Source: Candidatus Promineofilum glycogenicum
GTDB lineage: Bacteria; Chloroflexota; Anaerolineae; Promineifilales; Promineifilaceae
Direction: 5' to 3'
Length of the DNA stretch: 43,578 nt
NCBI GenBank assembly: GCA_016707605.1
Contig: JADJHJ010000023.1
Span: 1 to 43,578 of the forward strand
Part shown: piece by piece, positions 14,305-25,181 of the stretch
Layout: every line of letters begins with the position of its first letter
How positions within the stretch are numbered: the stretch's first letter is position 1
The notes under the pieces: generated by a model
Database searches by the model: none
What the model saw: the letters and a program-made list of their open reading frames with translations, nothing else
What the model was told of the DNA's origin: nothing
Made by a program: the position numbers and the translations under genes

Positions 14305-16843
14305 CGCACCCCCTCCTCGCCCGCCCAATTCAGCCCCAGCAGCCGCCCGATAACGGGCAGCGCCGCCGCCGCGCGGGCCGGGTCGAACTCGGCCGCTCGC
14401 CCTTCGGCCGCCGGCGCGCCCACCACCCGCCGCCCCGACAGGCGGCGCAACTGCTCGCGCACGCCATCGGGATATTCGGCAAAGGTGCGCCGCAGCAGGG
14501 GCAGGGCTTCCACAAAGCGCTCGTCCGGCAGCGCGCCCAGCCAGCCGTCGATCTCCGCCCACAGGGCGCGGTCATGCACCAGCAGCAGGCCGCTATCGCG
14601 CAGCAGCCCGTCGAGCCAGCCGGCGGCGTAGCGCGTCTCGGCCGCGCCCCCGCCGGCCAGCGCCCGCCCCAGCCGCAAGCCGATGGCCGCCGGCGGCTGG
14701 GCGGCGCTCTCATGCAGTAGGCGCGTGGCCCGCCCGGCGACAACGGCGTGGACGCCGCGCCGGTCGGCCAGGGCCACGAGCGCCTCGACCCACAACTCCA
14801 CCGCCCGCGGCTCGCCGACGAGGGCCACGGCCGGCGCGGCGGCCGAGAGCCGGTCGGCCATCTCGCGCGCCGCGTCATCATCGAGCGACAGGCAGGCCCG
14901 CGGCAAGGCCAGACAGGCGCGGGTCAGAAGATGGTCGAAGACGTGTTGTAGCCGCGGCAGATGGTCGGCCGAATGGCGCAGGCCGCCGTAGCGCACCGTC
15001 TGGGCCAGCGGCGGCAGCGCGGCCAGCAGCGGAGCCACGCCGCCGTGGCCCAGGTCGGTGCTGATGGCCGACAGCTCTTCGATGCGCGCCAGAATGGCCG
15101 GGATGGCTTCCGGCAAGTCGGCCGGGATGGCCCGGTCGATCAGGCCGATGAGGGCCGGCAGGTCGGTCGCCTGCTGAGCCAAATCGGCTGTTCGCGCCGC
15201 GGCAGCGTCACGCACGGTGTTGCCCCACGGCGCGGCCTCGATGACCCGCAGCGACAGGTCGGGCCGCCACCGCAACTGCCACAACTCGGCGTAGGTTCCG
15301 ACAGCCTGCCCCCTGGCCGCCGTCGCCGCGCCCCAGGGGATGTCGAGCAGGTCAAGGCGATGCAGCAGGCGGCTGCGCTCCAGGTGCATCTCCTGCCGCA
15401 GATCGAGCCGCAGCGTGCTCGGCTCCGGCTCCGGCCGCAGGCGCAACCGCGTCTGCTGGGCGCGCAGGTCGCGCTGCAACGGCACGGCGGGCACGTCGGG
15501 CGGCACGACGCCCATGCGCTCGCCGACAATCAGCCGGCGGCGGATGAGGGCCATCGGTTCGGCGTCGCCGCCACAGAGGACACTCTGGGCGGCTTCGTTC
15601 AACTCGTCCAGCGCTGGGAACGGCCGCCCGCGCAGCGCCGCCAGCGCCTCGGCCAGCCGCACCGCTTCGATCAGATGCCCCGGCGAGGTGTCGAACCCCT
15701 CCTCGCGCAACAGCCGCCCGACTTTGGCCAGCCAGCCCACCGCCACCCTGCTCCAATCCCCCTCCCCCTGGGAGGGGCTAGGGGAGGGTCTGGCCGCAGT
15801 GCCCTCTCCCCAACCCTCTCCCACAGGGCGAGGGGTGCCCTCCCGGGCGGGGGCTTGTCCTGCCCTGGCCCCTGGCCCCTGACCCCTAGCCCCTGCTCTT
15901 CCTCCCACAAATGACCATACCACCCCGGCGAAGCCACCCCCGCCCCATAGCCGCCGGCCTGGGTCATGCGGCCGTAAGTCCACGGCACCCACGTCGCCGC
16001 CACTTCGACCGCCGGCAGGTCGCGCAGCAGGGCGTCGTCGGGCGCGGCCGGGCTGGTCAGAGCGTCGAGCAGCGCCGGCGCGTGCCACGCGCCGCAGATG
16101 GCGGCGATGCGGCGGTGGCCGTCGGCCGCGGCGCGGCGGATGATCTGCCGCATGGCCGCCTCGCGCGCGTCAGCCAGGCGCTGGGCGGCGTCCGCTGTAG
16201 AGACGTTCCGGCGGAACGTCTCATCATCTTCGTCGGCTACGGGGTGTAAAGAGACGTTGTGGCGGAACGTCTCACCATCCTGGTCGTCTGCGGGGTGTAA
16301 AGAGACGTTCCGCCGCAACGTCTCTCCAACGGCGGCGTGGCGCAATTCGGCGGCCATCTCAACCACGGCGGCGAACAGTTCGCCCGCCGTCCGCCGCTGC
16401 TCCACGGCCTCGTTCCACCACGGCTCATAGCCATCACGCCCGGCGGCGGCGGCCAGTTGGTTGAACATCTCGGCCGACGGCATGGCCGCCGCCACGTCCG
16501 TGGCCAGCGTGTGGCGGCGCGGCAAGTCCATGAAGCCCACGGCCGCGCCCCGTTCCAGGGCGAAGCGCAACGCCTGATACTCCGGCGAGAAGACGGCAAA
16601 CGGGTAGAACGTCGCCCGCCGCGGTTCGTCGGGGCGGTAGACCAGCAGGGCCACGGGCGGCTCCAGCGCCGGGTGGGCCAGCCAGGGAATCAGGTCGTCG
16701 GCGTCGGGCGGCCCTTCGACCAGCACGCAATCGGGCGCGAACGCCGCCAGCGCCGCCAGCAGCGCCCGCGCCGACCCCGGCCCATGATGGCGCACGCCAA
16801 AAACCCGCAACTCCGCCCCCGCCCCGCCGCCAAACTCAGCCAT
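14301..16843 (-). CDS. DUF5682 family protein (YehM-like), frame interrupted by repeats
   Basis: Starts at ATG 16843 (MAEFGGGAGAELRVFGVRHHGPGSA). The N-terminal part has FGVRHHGPGSARALLAAL, CVLVEGPPDADDLI, RATFYPFAVFSPEYQALRFAL, MDLPRRH and ICGAWHAPAL, which match DUF5682. The frame shifts between about 15900 and 15745, where a repeat block is inserted. Sense resumes as VGWLAKVGRLLREEGFDTS and HLIEAVRLAEALAALRGRP and runs to the stop at 14301. The total is about 845 codons, the family's usual size plus the inserts. A second insert (16200-16324) adds three in-frame 17-residue repeats. The stop overlaps the VWA start (ATGA). Function unknown in the family. It may be inactive here, or the shift may be an assembly error. 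Confidence 0.82.
15750..15905. repeat. Composite repeat inside DUF5682 (CCCTCTCCC copy 2 plus CCCCTGGCC repeats)
   Basis: A block of GGGAGGGGC, CCCTCTCCC and AGGGCGAGGGG words (15755-15840) joined to tandem CCCTGGC/CCCCTGAC units (about 15860-15900). Native DUF5682 sequence stops at GWYGHLW (about 15905) and resumes at VGWLAKVGR (about 15745) in another frame, so the block marks an insertion of about 150 bp. Confidence 0.7.
16200..16324. repeat. Three 51-bp tandem repeats, each with a GAGACGTT palindrome, in frame in DUF5682
   Basis: Palindromes start at 16200, 16251 and 16302, exactly 51 bp apart. The intervening 28 bp are also repeated (ending GGGGTGTAAA). In the protein they read ETLRRNVSLHPADDQDG, ETFRHNVSLHPVADEDD and ETFRRNVST. 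Because 51 is a multiple of three, the reading frame is kept. Confidence 0.9.
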
Positions 16844-16859
16844 ATCACCCACCCCACTA

Positions 16860-16935
16860 TCTCCCAGCCCGCCTCTGACCACTGACCTACTGAACACTGT
16901 ATACTGACCTACTGACCTACTGACCACTGCCCTCT
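16860..16935. repeat. CTACTGAC octamer repeats between moxR and the DUF5682 gene
   Basis: Degenerate tandem copies of GACCTACT/GACCACTG in the 112-bp gap upstream of the DUF5682 start. The same octamer arrays occur at 18064-18105 and 41006-41070, always in an intra-operon gap. Confidence 0.7.
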
Positions 16936-16955
16936 GACCACTGCCCCCTGCCCCC

Positions 16956-18044
16956 TCACCCCGCCAACTCCCGGCACGCCTCATACAGCGCCGCCCACTC
17001 CTCGCGCTCGCCCATCACCGTCTCCAGGTACTCCCGCCAGACGACGGCGTCCTGCACCGGGTCCTTGACGATGGCCCCGGTCAGCCCGGCGGCCAGATCG
17101 GCCGGGGCCAGCCGCCCGTCGCCGAAGTGGGCGGCCAGGGCCAGCCCGCTGTTGACAACGGAGATGGCCTCGCCCGTGCTCAGTGTGCCACTGGGCGATT
17201 TGACCTTGGCCCGCCCGTCCTCGGTCAGCCCGGCGCGCAGCTCGCGGAAGATGGTGACGACGCGGCGAATCTCCTCGGCCGCCGGCCGCTCAGCCGGCAA
17301 CTCCAGCGCCCGGCTCAGGTCGGCCACGCGGCGGCTGACGATGGTCACCTCCTCCTCGGCCGTGGCCGGCAGCGGCAGCACGACGGTGTTGAAGCGCCGC
17401 TTGAGGGCGCTGGACAGGTCGTTGATGCCCCGGTCGCGGTCGTTGGCCGTGGCGATGACGTTGAACCCCTTCACCGCCTGCACCGCCTGGCCCAGTTCGG
17501 GGATGGGCAGCAGCTTCTCGCTCAGGATGGTGATCAGCGCGTCCTGCACGTCGGATGGGATGCGCGTCAACTCCTCGACGCGGGCCACCTTGCCGTCGCG
17601 CATGGCGGTCAGGATGGGGCTGGCCACCAGCGCCTCGACGCTCGGCCCACGAGCGATGAGGCTGGCGTAGTTCCAGCCGTAGCGGATAACCTCCTCACTC
17701 GTGCCGGCCGTTCCCTGCACCAGCAGGGTCGAGTCGCCGGAGACGGCCGCGGCCAGATGCTCCGACACCCACGTCTTGCCCGTGCCCGGCACGCCCAGCA
17801 GCAGCAGCGCCCGGTCGGTGGTCAGCGTGGCGATGGCGATCTCGATGACGCGCGTGCTGCCAATGTACTTGGGGGTGACGACAAAGCCGTCGTCGAGCGT
17901 GCCGCCCAGCAGATAGGTGGCCACAGCCCAGGGCGACAGCCGCCAGTTGGGCGGCCGTGGCCGCCGGTCGTTGCGCGCCAGTTGGTCGAGTTCCGCGGCA
18001 TAGGCCTGCTCGGCCAGGGCGCGTTGGATGGATTGATCGGTCAT
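16956..18044 (-). CDS. MoxR-family AAA+ ATPase (YehL-like)
   Basis: 362 residues from ATG 18044 (MTDQSIQRALAEQAYAAELDQL), with GGAG nine bases upstream. Walker A GVPGTGKT at 84-91. The Walker B position reads VARVEELTRIP (about 153-163), with Glu where most AAA+ proteins have Asp, a form usual in this MoxR branch as I recall. Sensor 1 is NVIATANDRDRG (N201) and an arginine-finger region is ALKRRFNTV (about 214-222). MoxR ATPases act with VWA partners to remodel or insert cofactors into client proteins. Here the VWA partner is two genes downstream in the same operon. Confidence 0.92.
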   Translation of the reverse strand: MTDQSIQRALAEQAYAAELDQLARNDRRPRPPNWRLSPWAVATYLLGGTLDDGFVVTPKYIGSTRVIEIAIATLTTDRALLLLGVPGTGKTWVSEHLAAAVSGDSTLLVQGTAGTSEEVIRYGWNYASLIARGPSVEALVASPILTAMRDGKVARVEELTRIPSDVQDALITILSEKLLPIPELGQAVQAVKGFNVIATANDRDRGINDLSSALKRRFNTVVLPLPATAEEEVTIVSRRVADLSRALELPAERPAAEEIRRVVTIFRELRAGLTEDGRAKVKSPSGTLSTGEAISVVNSGLALAAHFGDGRLAPADLAAGLTGAIVKDPVQDAVVWREYLETVMGEREEWAALYEACRELAG

Positions 18045-18063
18045 GCTTGCTCCAGTTGTTAGT

Positions 18064-18227
18064 AATCAGTAGGTCAGTAGGTCAGTAGGTCAGCAGGTCA
18101 GAAGGTCAGTCGTTGGTCGTTGGTCGCGCTCTGAACTCGCCACTCGCCACCCGCCACCCGTCACTGCCAGGCGACCTCCGCTCGCCTCCGCATCTGAGAT
18201 GGGCTCGGAAGCGGGTTGCCAACCCGC
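18064..18227. repeat. Repeat-filled gap between DUF5691 and moxR genes
   Basis: Contains tandem AGTAGGTC octamers (18064-18105), GTTGGTC repeats, a CGCCACTCGCCACCCGCC stretch (about 18137-18156) and the palindrome GCGGGTTG-c-CAACCCGC (18211-18227). I see no gene in it. It lies wholly inside the operon. Confidence 0.75.
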
Positions 18228-18228
18228 G

Positions 18229-19731
18229 CTACAGGACTGCGCCATGCAATTCACTCCGCAGGGCCAGCGTGGCGACGAACTGGGACGCCGTCGTTTGCCA
18301 GACGGGCGTGGCGGGGCGGCCGGCGAGGGCGGCAGCGGCGTGGCCGGCCAGGGCGGGCGGGCAGGCACGGGCGAAGGCGCGCATCAGGTAGCGCAACGTC
18401 GGGCTGTGGCGGGTGTCGCGCGGGCGGGCGGCCTCGTGGGCCAGAAAGTCGATCATGGCCCGGGCCGCCGCCTCATCCCAGGGATGGGGCCAGCGGCGCA
18501 GCAGCACGACGACGGCCGCTGTATCTTCAGCGGTTACGGCCGCGGCCAGGCGCGCCTCCAACTCGTCCGCCGTCAACTGGGCCAGCAGCGGCCCGTGGCG
18601 CTCGGTCAGGCCGTCGTGGGCCAGAATCGCCTCGACCCAGCGCCGGTCGGGGTGGCGCGCCGTGGCCGCCGACAGCGCCCCCAGCAGCGTGCGCGGCCAG
18701 CGCCCCGGCCCGGCGGCGGCCACGATGTCGGCCGGCGTCGCCCCGAATCGCGCCTCCCAATGGCGCGGCGGGATGACGCCCACCGTTTGCGTCAGCAGCC
18801 GCGAGCGGTCGTTGGCCGACGGCGGGCCGGCCGCCGGGCGGGTGACGCCGTCACGCACCAACGACTCGCGGATGACCGGCGGGAAGCGCGGCGTCAGGTG
18901 GCCGTCGTCGAGGGCCAGGATGTCGCCCGCGGCGGCGATCATCCGCCCCACCAGCCGCGATTCGGGCAGCCGGGCCAGATGGGCCACCGCCTTGTGGCGC
19001 ACCTGGGCGTCGCGGTCGTCCAGAGCGCGCTCCAGGAACGGCTCATCGGCCGGCGATAGCCCCGTTTCCAGCGTCGCCAGCAGTTCCCGCCGCGCCGCGT
19101 CGGCCTCGCCGCGCCAGGTCAACTCGATCAGGCGCAGCGCGGCGGCCGGATCGCGGCGGCGCAGCGTCAGGGCCAGCGCCGCCCGCCCGGCCGGGTCGCG
19201 CTCCCAGGCCGCGCGTAGCGAGCGGGAATCGTCCAACTCCACCGCGGCGTAGCGCCAGTCGGGATTGATCGCCGCCAGCCACCGGCCGCGCTCGCCCAGC
19301 ACCGGCAGCCACAGCGGCCGGAAGCGCGGGATGCGCGTGCCGTGGGCCAGGGCGTGGGGCAGTTGCGCGTCGGCCACACGCTGCCCGGCGGCGTCGAGCA
19401 GGGTGAGAAGTTCCGGCAGCAGTTCGGCGTGCTGCTGGTTGAGCATCCGCTCCAGGAAGCGCGCCGCCGCCGGGAAGCAGACCGGCCGCTCGTCGGCGAC
19501 GCGCAGGGCGGGCAAGTACCACTCGGCCGCCGGGGCGCGGGCCGGCAGTTGCCCGGCGTCGTCGTAGAGCGCCGCCGCGCCGGCCATGAGCAACACCAGT
19601 TCGGCCGGCGGGCGGTCGTCGAGCGCCACCCGCAAGGAGGCCAGCGCCGGCGGCAACCCCGCCCCGCCTGGCCGCGGCGCGCGCCCCACACCGACTAACG
19701 CCGCCGTCAGCCACTCATTGGGCAGAGTCAC
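18229..19731 (-). CDS. DUF5691 family protein
   Basis: 500 residues from a GTG at 19731 (MTLPNEWLTAALVGVGR). The family has no known catalytic residues. The sequence is a long array of Ala/Leu-rich helices with HEAT-like periodicity (DDRDAQVRHKAVAHLARLPES is a typical HEAT-type helix pair). LPNEWLTAALVGVGR at the N-terminus and the central SVRESLVRDG-like segment match what I know of DUF5691. The GTG overlaps the SWIM stop codon (GTGA), so the two are translationally coupled. A scaffold or adaptor role in the MoxR/VWA system is inference. Confidence 0.85.
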   Translation of the reverse strand: MTLPNEWLTAALVGVGRAPRPGGAGLPPALASLRVALDDRPPAELVLLMAGAAALYDDAGQLPARAPAAEWYLPALRVADERPVCFPAAARFLERMLNQQHAELLPELLTLLDAAGQRVADAQLPHALAHGTRIPRFRPLWLPVLGERGRWLAAINPDWRYAAVELDDSRSLRAAWERDPAGRAALALTLRRRDPAAALRLIELTWRGEADAARRELLATLETGLSPADEPFLERALDDRDAQVRHKAVAHLARLPESRLVGRMIAAAGDILALDDGHLTPRFPPVIRESLVRDGVTRPAAGPPSANDRSRLLTQTVGVIPPRHWEARFGATPADIVAAAGPGRWPRTLLGALSAATARHPDRRWVEAILAHDGLTERHGPLLAQLTADELEARLAAAVTAEDTAAVVVLLRRWPHPWDEAAARAMIDFLAHEAARPRDTRHSPTLRYLMRAFARACPPALAGHAAAALAGRPATPVWQTTASQFVATLALRSELHGAVL

Positions 19732-21059
19732 GGCAGCGCCTTCCAGGCCGACAGATCGCGCCAGCCGTTATGATAGACGCTCAGCGGCGTCAGCGTCGTC
19801 CCGTCCCACTCGCCGCACAGGGTCAGCGGGTGGTCGCCGGCCAGGGCCAGCAGCGCCCAACCGTGGCCATAGCGCGGCGGCAAGGGCAGCAGCCGCCCGC
19901 CCCGGTCGCGCAGCCGCCAGCCGGAGGGGGCCGGTTCGACGAAGACGTCGCGCAGCAGCATTGGGCCGAGGCGCAGCCACGGGTTGGCGGCGCGGGCGGC
20001 GGCGTAGTCGGCGATGGCGGCGGCGATGTCGTGGCCCAGGTGGTCGTGGCCGCCGGACGGGCCATCTTGCGGCGCGTCCGGCTCCAGCCGCAGCCCGTCT
20101 ACCGGCTGGGCGACCAGCGGCCACGCGCCGGGGGCAAAGGCCAGTTCGCCGCGCAACCGCCCCCCGGTAGGCAGGCAAAGGCCATCCAACCGTTTGAGCG
20201 GCTGATACGCCTCCAGCAGCGCCCAACGCCCGGAAGCGAGGCCGCGCAGCCAGGTATGTACGCGACGCTGCCCGCCGTCCACGATCTGGCGGCGGCCGAG
20301 GGCCAGCCACGTATCGACCACGCGGTCGTCGCCGGGGCGCGGCGGCAGACCGGCGGCGGCCAGCACGTCGGCTCGTTCGGCGGGGGGCAGGGCGTCGCGG
20401 CGGCCGAAGGCATCGGCCAGCAGCGCCAGCCGCCCCAGCCGCGGCAGCAGCCGCTCCGGCCAATCGGCCCCGTTGCCGGGCAGGGCGGCCAGTTGGCGCA
20501 GTTCGCGGGCTGCGGCTGGAGCGTAGGCGTCAGCCAGCCGGTCGGCGGCGGCGTGCCAGGGGCGCGGCCCGGCGGCGGGCAGCGCGGCCAGCCCGTGGTC
20601 GAGTTGGTCGCCCAGCCAGCGGGCCAACTCGCCCAGCCCGGTGGCGGCGGTGGCGATGCGCGCGTCGCTGTCGGGCGGCGCGGCCGATGGTCGGGTCGCG
20701 CGTCGCGCCGCCTCTAACCGGGCCGTAGCCCAGGGCGGCGCGCCGGCCGTGGCGTCGGCGGGATTGATCAGCAGCAGGGCCAGCACGTGGCGGCAGGGGA
20801 AGCGCGCCCCGCCACAGGTGCAACTCACGTGGAGGTAGGGCAGGAGGACGGCAGCCAGGGCGTCGGGGCGGCGGCCTTCGGGGAAGGCGGCCCAGAGGAG
20901 CCGCGCGTCGTCGCCGGCCGGCAGGCAGCCGGAGGCCCGCGCCCGCCCCTCGCGCGCCAGCGTATCGGCCGCGCGCAGCGTGCCATTGTCCGGGGCCAGC
21001 CCCTCAATCAGCGGCAGCGGCAAAGGCTGCCCAGTTAACGCAACCGGCATTCTATCCAT
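19728..21059 (-). CDS. SWIM zinc-finger protein (YehQ-like)
   Basis: 443 residues. The SWIM motif CxCx6CxH is complete: VSCTCGGARFPCRHVLALLL, with C80, C82, C89 and H91. It is followed by a long helical region with no recognisable enzyme motif and a C-terminal beta-rich part (GGRLRGELAFAPGAWPLVAQP; WLRLGPMLLRDVFVEP). SWIM domains bind DNA or protein. First gene of the five-gene operon. Start at ATG 21059 or ATG 21050; the ribosome-binding site is weak for both. Divergent from clpB across 310 bp of repeat-rich DNA. Confidence 0.88.
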   Translation of the reverse strand: MDRMPVALTGQPLPLPLIEGLAPDNGTLRAADTLAREGRARASGCLPAGDDARLLWAAFPEGRRPDALAAVLLPYLHVSCTCGGARFPCRHVLALLLINPADATAGAPPWATARLEAARRATRPSAAPPDSDARIATAATGLGELARWLGDQLDHGLAALPAAGPRPWHAAADRLADAYAPAAARELRQLAALPGNGADWPERLLPRLGRLALLADAFGRRDALPPAERADVLAAAGLPPRPGDDRVVDTWLALGRRQIVDGGQRRVHTWLRGLASGRWALLEAYQPLKRLDGLCLPTGGRLRGELAFAPGAWPLVAQPVDGLRLEPDAPQDGPSGGHDHLGHDIAAAIADYAAARAANPWLRLGPMLLRDVFVEPAPSGWRLRDRGGRLLPLPPRYGHGWALLALAGDHPLTLCGEWDGTTLTPLSVYHNGWRDLSAWKALP

Positions 21060-21162
21060 TATTACGCAGTTCGCCGGGTGTGGGTTGTATCATACGTCAT
21101 TCTGATTGTTGTATTATGCAATTCTGACTTCGCTTGGCGATACTTGGTGTATCGCTTCTCCC

Positions 21163-21357
21163 GGTGCATCGCACTTTCCGAAGTGCGTTGCACCTTCTTG
21201 AGATAACCGCGACGACGCCAAGAGACGTGCGACGCACGGAGAGCGCCCGGTGCATCGCACTTTCTGAAGTGCGTTGCACCTTCTTTAAGAACAACCGCGC
21301 GGATAACCGCCTACACACCAAGAGACGTGCAACGCACCGCAGAAGGTGCGATGCACG
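21163..21357. repeat. Duplicated palindromic unit in the clpB leader
   Basis: Imperfect palindromes GGTGCATCGCACTT..AAGTGCGTTGCACC at 21163-21194 and 21249-21280 (86 bp apart) are each followed by TTCTT, then ATAACCGC, then AAGAGACGTGC-ACGCAC. The third palindrome, 21326-21357, uses the inverse words CGTGCAACGCACC and GGTGCGATGCACG. It ends 12 bp before the clpB ATG. The rest of the 21060-21369 gap shows no gene and no CIRCE. Confidence 0.8.
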
Positions 21358-21369
21358 CAGAGAGAGACT

Positions 21370-23981
<2,612 letters not shown>

Positions 23982-23982
<1 letters not shown>

Positions 23983-24088
23983 GAGGGACGCGGAGAAACG
24001 CGGAGCAGCGCGGAGAGACGCGGAGGAAAAGAAATCAACTAATTCTCTGCGTCTCTCTGCGCTCCTCTGCGTCCCTCAGCGTTCCTCT
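23982..24088. terminator. Inverted repeat of GACGCGGAG type between clpB and arsR (element C)
   Basis: The left half (AGAGGGACGCGGAGAAACGC and on, to about 24030) is the imperfect complement of the right half (24042-24088, CTCTGCGTCTCTCTGCGC and on). It carries the clpB stop and the last residues of the convergent ArsR gene. Probably a bidirectional terminator; the same word family is at 30649-30760. Confidence 0.65.
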
Positions 24089-24411
24089 CCTTGCTTGCCC
24101 TTGCCTCGTTCCACTTCCGCGGCCAGTGACTCCAGCGACGCGATCCACAACCCCCGGAACGACTCCAGCCAGGCGTCGATTTCGGCCAGGCGCTCCGGCC
24201 GTAGGGCGTAGATACGCCGCGCGCCGTCGACGCGCACGCGGGTGAAGCCGTTGTCGCGCAGGACGCCCAGGTGTTGCGACACGGCCGGCTGGCTGAGGCC
24301 GAACTCGTTGTGGATGACCGTGACCAGCTCGCCGGAGGAGCGCTCGCCGTCGCCGAGCAGTTCGAGAATGCGCCGCCGGGCCGGCACGCGCAGCACGTCA
24401 AAGGTGTCCAT
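24076..24411 (-). CDS. ArsR-family transcriptional regulator
   Basis: 111 residues: winged helix with RVPARRRILELLGDGERSSGEL, the recognition helix LSQPAVSQHLGVLRDNGF and the wing TRVRVDGARRIYALRPE. It has no Cys metal-sensing pair, so it is probably of the kind that pairs with SRPBCC proteins. It lies 11 bp downstream of the SRPBCC gene on the same strand and shares its promoter. The C-terminal KGKQGEER is encoded by the inverted repeat at 23982-24088 and may not be native. Confidence 0.9.
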   Translation of the reverse strand: MDTFDVLRVPARRRILELLGDGERSSGELVTVIHNEFGLSQPAVSQHLGVLRDNGFTRVRVDGARRIYALRPERLAEIDAWLESFRGLWIASLESLAAEVERGKGKQGEER

Positions 24412-24422
24412 GGCGTCGCCGC

Positions 24423-25058
24423 CTACTCCTCGCCCATATAGAACGCCGCGGTCCGGGCGGCGCCGGCCCGCGCCGCGTCGGCGTCCGTCCCGGCGGCGAT
24501 GGACGCCTCAGCCCAGGCGTCGCTACTTTGCCGTGAGAAACTCTTCCCCTCTTCACTGAGCGACCATTCGGCCGCTGTTTCCGGGGTGACCGAGCCATTG
24601 CCCGACAGGTACAGGTCAAGCCCCAGCAAACCCCCGTCCCAACCGACGCCGACCGCGCCCGGGCCATACTGATCCCACATCTCATCGGGCACATGGGCGA
24701 CGTGCTCCAGATGGAGCAGGGTGCGGTCGTCGGCCTGCTCCGACAGGGTGATCGTCAGCCAACTGACCTGCCCGTGCATGCCCCAGGTGATCTTGAACTG
24801 CTGCGGCGGGTCACAGGCGACGATCTCGCCGCCGGCGTTGCCCTCCAACTGGTAGTGGCCGCCCAGCCGCAGGTCGCCGGAGATGGGCATGAACCAGCGC
24901 GGGATGCGCTCGATGTTGGTCAATGCGTCCCACAACTCCGTCCGGCCGGTGTCATAGGTCCGGCTGGCCGTCAGCACACGGGCCGGCTTGCCCTCGACTT
25001 CGCGGCTACTGAGTGCGCGGGTGATCGCGCCGATTTGTCGAAATACGTCTATGGCCAT
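24423..25058 (-). CDS. SRPBCC (AHSA1/START-like) domain protein
   Basis: 211 residues from ATG 25058, with GGAGGT at good spacing. The ligand-binding SRPBCC fold is recognisable from VLTASRTYDTGRTELWDALTN, IPRWFMPISGDLRLGGHYQ, IVACDPPQQFKITWG and the C-terminal helix. AHSA1-type proteins bind hydrophobic ligands or Hsp90-like partners. First gene of a two-gene operon with an ArsR regulator, a very common pairing in bacteria. The region after YLSGNGSVTPETAAEW is an extra helical tail also seen in this subfamily. Confidence 0.88.
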   Translation of the reverse strand: MAIDVFRQIGAITRALSSREVEGKPARVLTASRTYDTGRTELWDALTNIERIPRWFMPISGDLRLGGHYQLEGNAGGEIVACDPPQQFKITWGMHGQVSWLTITLSEQADDRTLLHLEHVAHVPDEMWDQYGPGAVGVGWDGGLLGLDLYLSGNGSVTPETAAEWSLSEEGKSFSRQSSDAWAEASIAAGTDADAARAGAARTAAFYMGEE

Positions 25059-25090
25059 GCTTACCTCCAGGTTGAATGAACTTCAAGTAC

Positions 25091-25118
25091 ATTATAAGTA
25101 GTAACTTATATAAGTCAA
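25091..25118 (-). promoter_or_regulatory. Promoter and operator of the SRPBCC-ArsR operon
   Basis: Minus strand: TTGACT (25118-25113), 16-bp spacer, TATAAT (25096-25091). A perfect 12-bp palindrome ACTTATATAAGT (25104-25115) overlaps the -35 and spacer and is a good candidate site for the operon's own ArsR protein. Confidence 0.75.
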
Positions 25119-25165
25119 TCCGAATATGAAAGTTGGTCAATCCTGCCCGGTCTGGTCGCCGGTTG

Positions 25166-25174
25166 TGGTATACT
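25166..25174 (+). promoter_or_regulatory. Extended -10 promoter of the Uma2 gene
   Basis: TGGTATACT, a TGn-extended -10 with no good -35. Its predicted start site falls at about 25181, one base from the ATG, so the transcript may be leaderless. Confidence 0.5.
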
Positions 25175-25181
25175 AGAGGCT

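Noticed and set aside
16200..16324. CRISPR array
   Set aside because: Three copies with identical, not unique, intervening sequence, inside a coding frame and with no cas genes. It is a tandem repeat.
13159..21059. Anti-phage defence island interpretation of the MoxR/VWA cluster
   Set aside because: No nuclease, reverse transcriptase, toxin or other known defence gene accompanies it, and the neighbours are chaperones and housekeeping genes. Uma2 at 25182 is a common solitary gene in these bacteria.
21163..21357. CIRCE or other HrcA-type element upstream of clpB
   Set aside because: The palindromes do not contain TTAGCACTC..GAGTGCTAA and their spacing is wrong.
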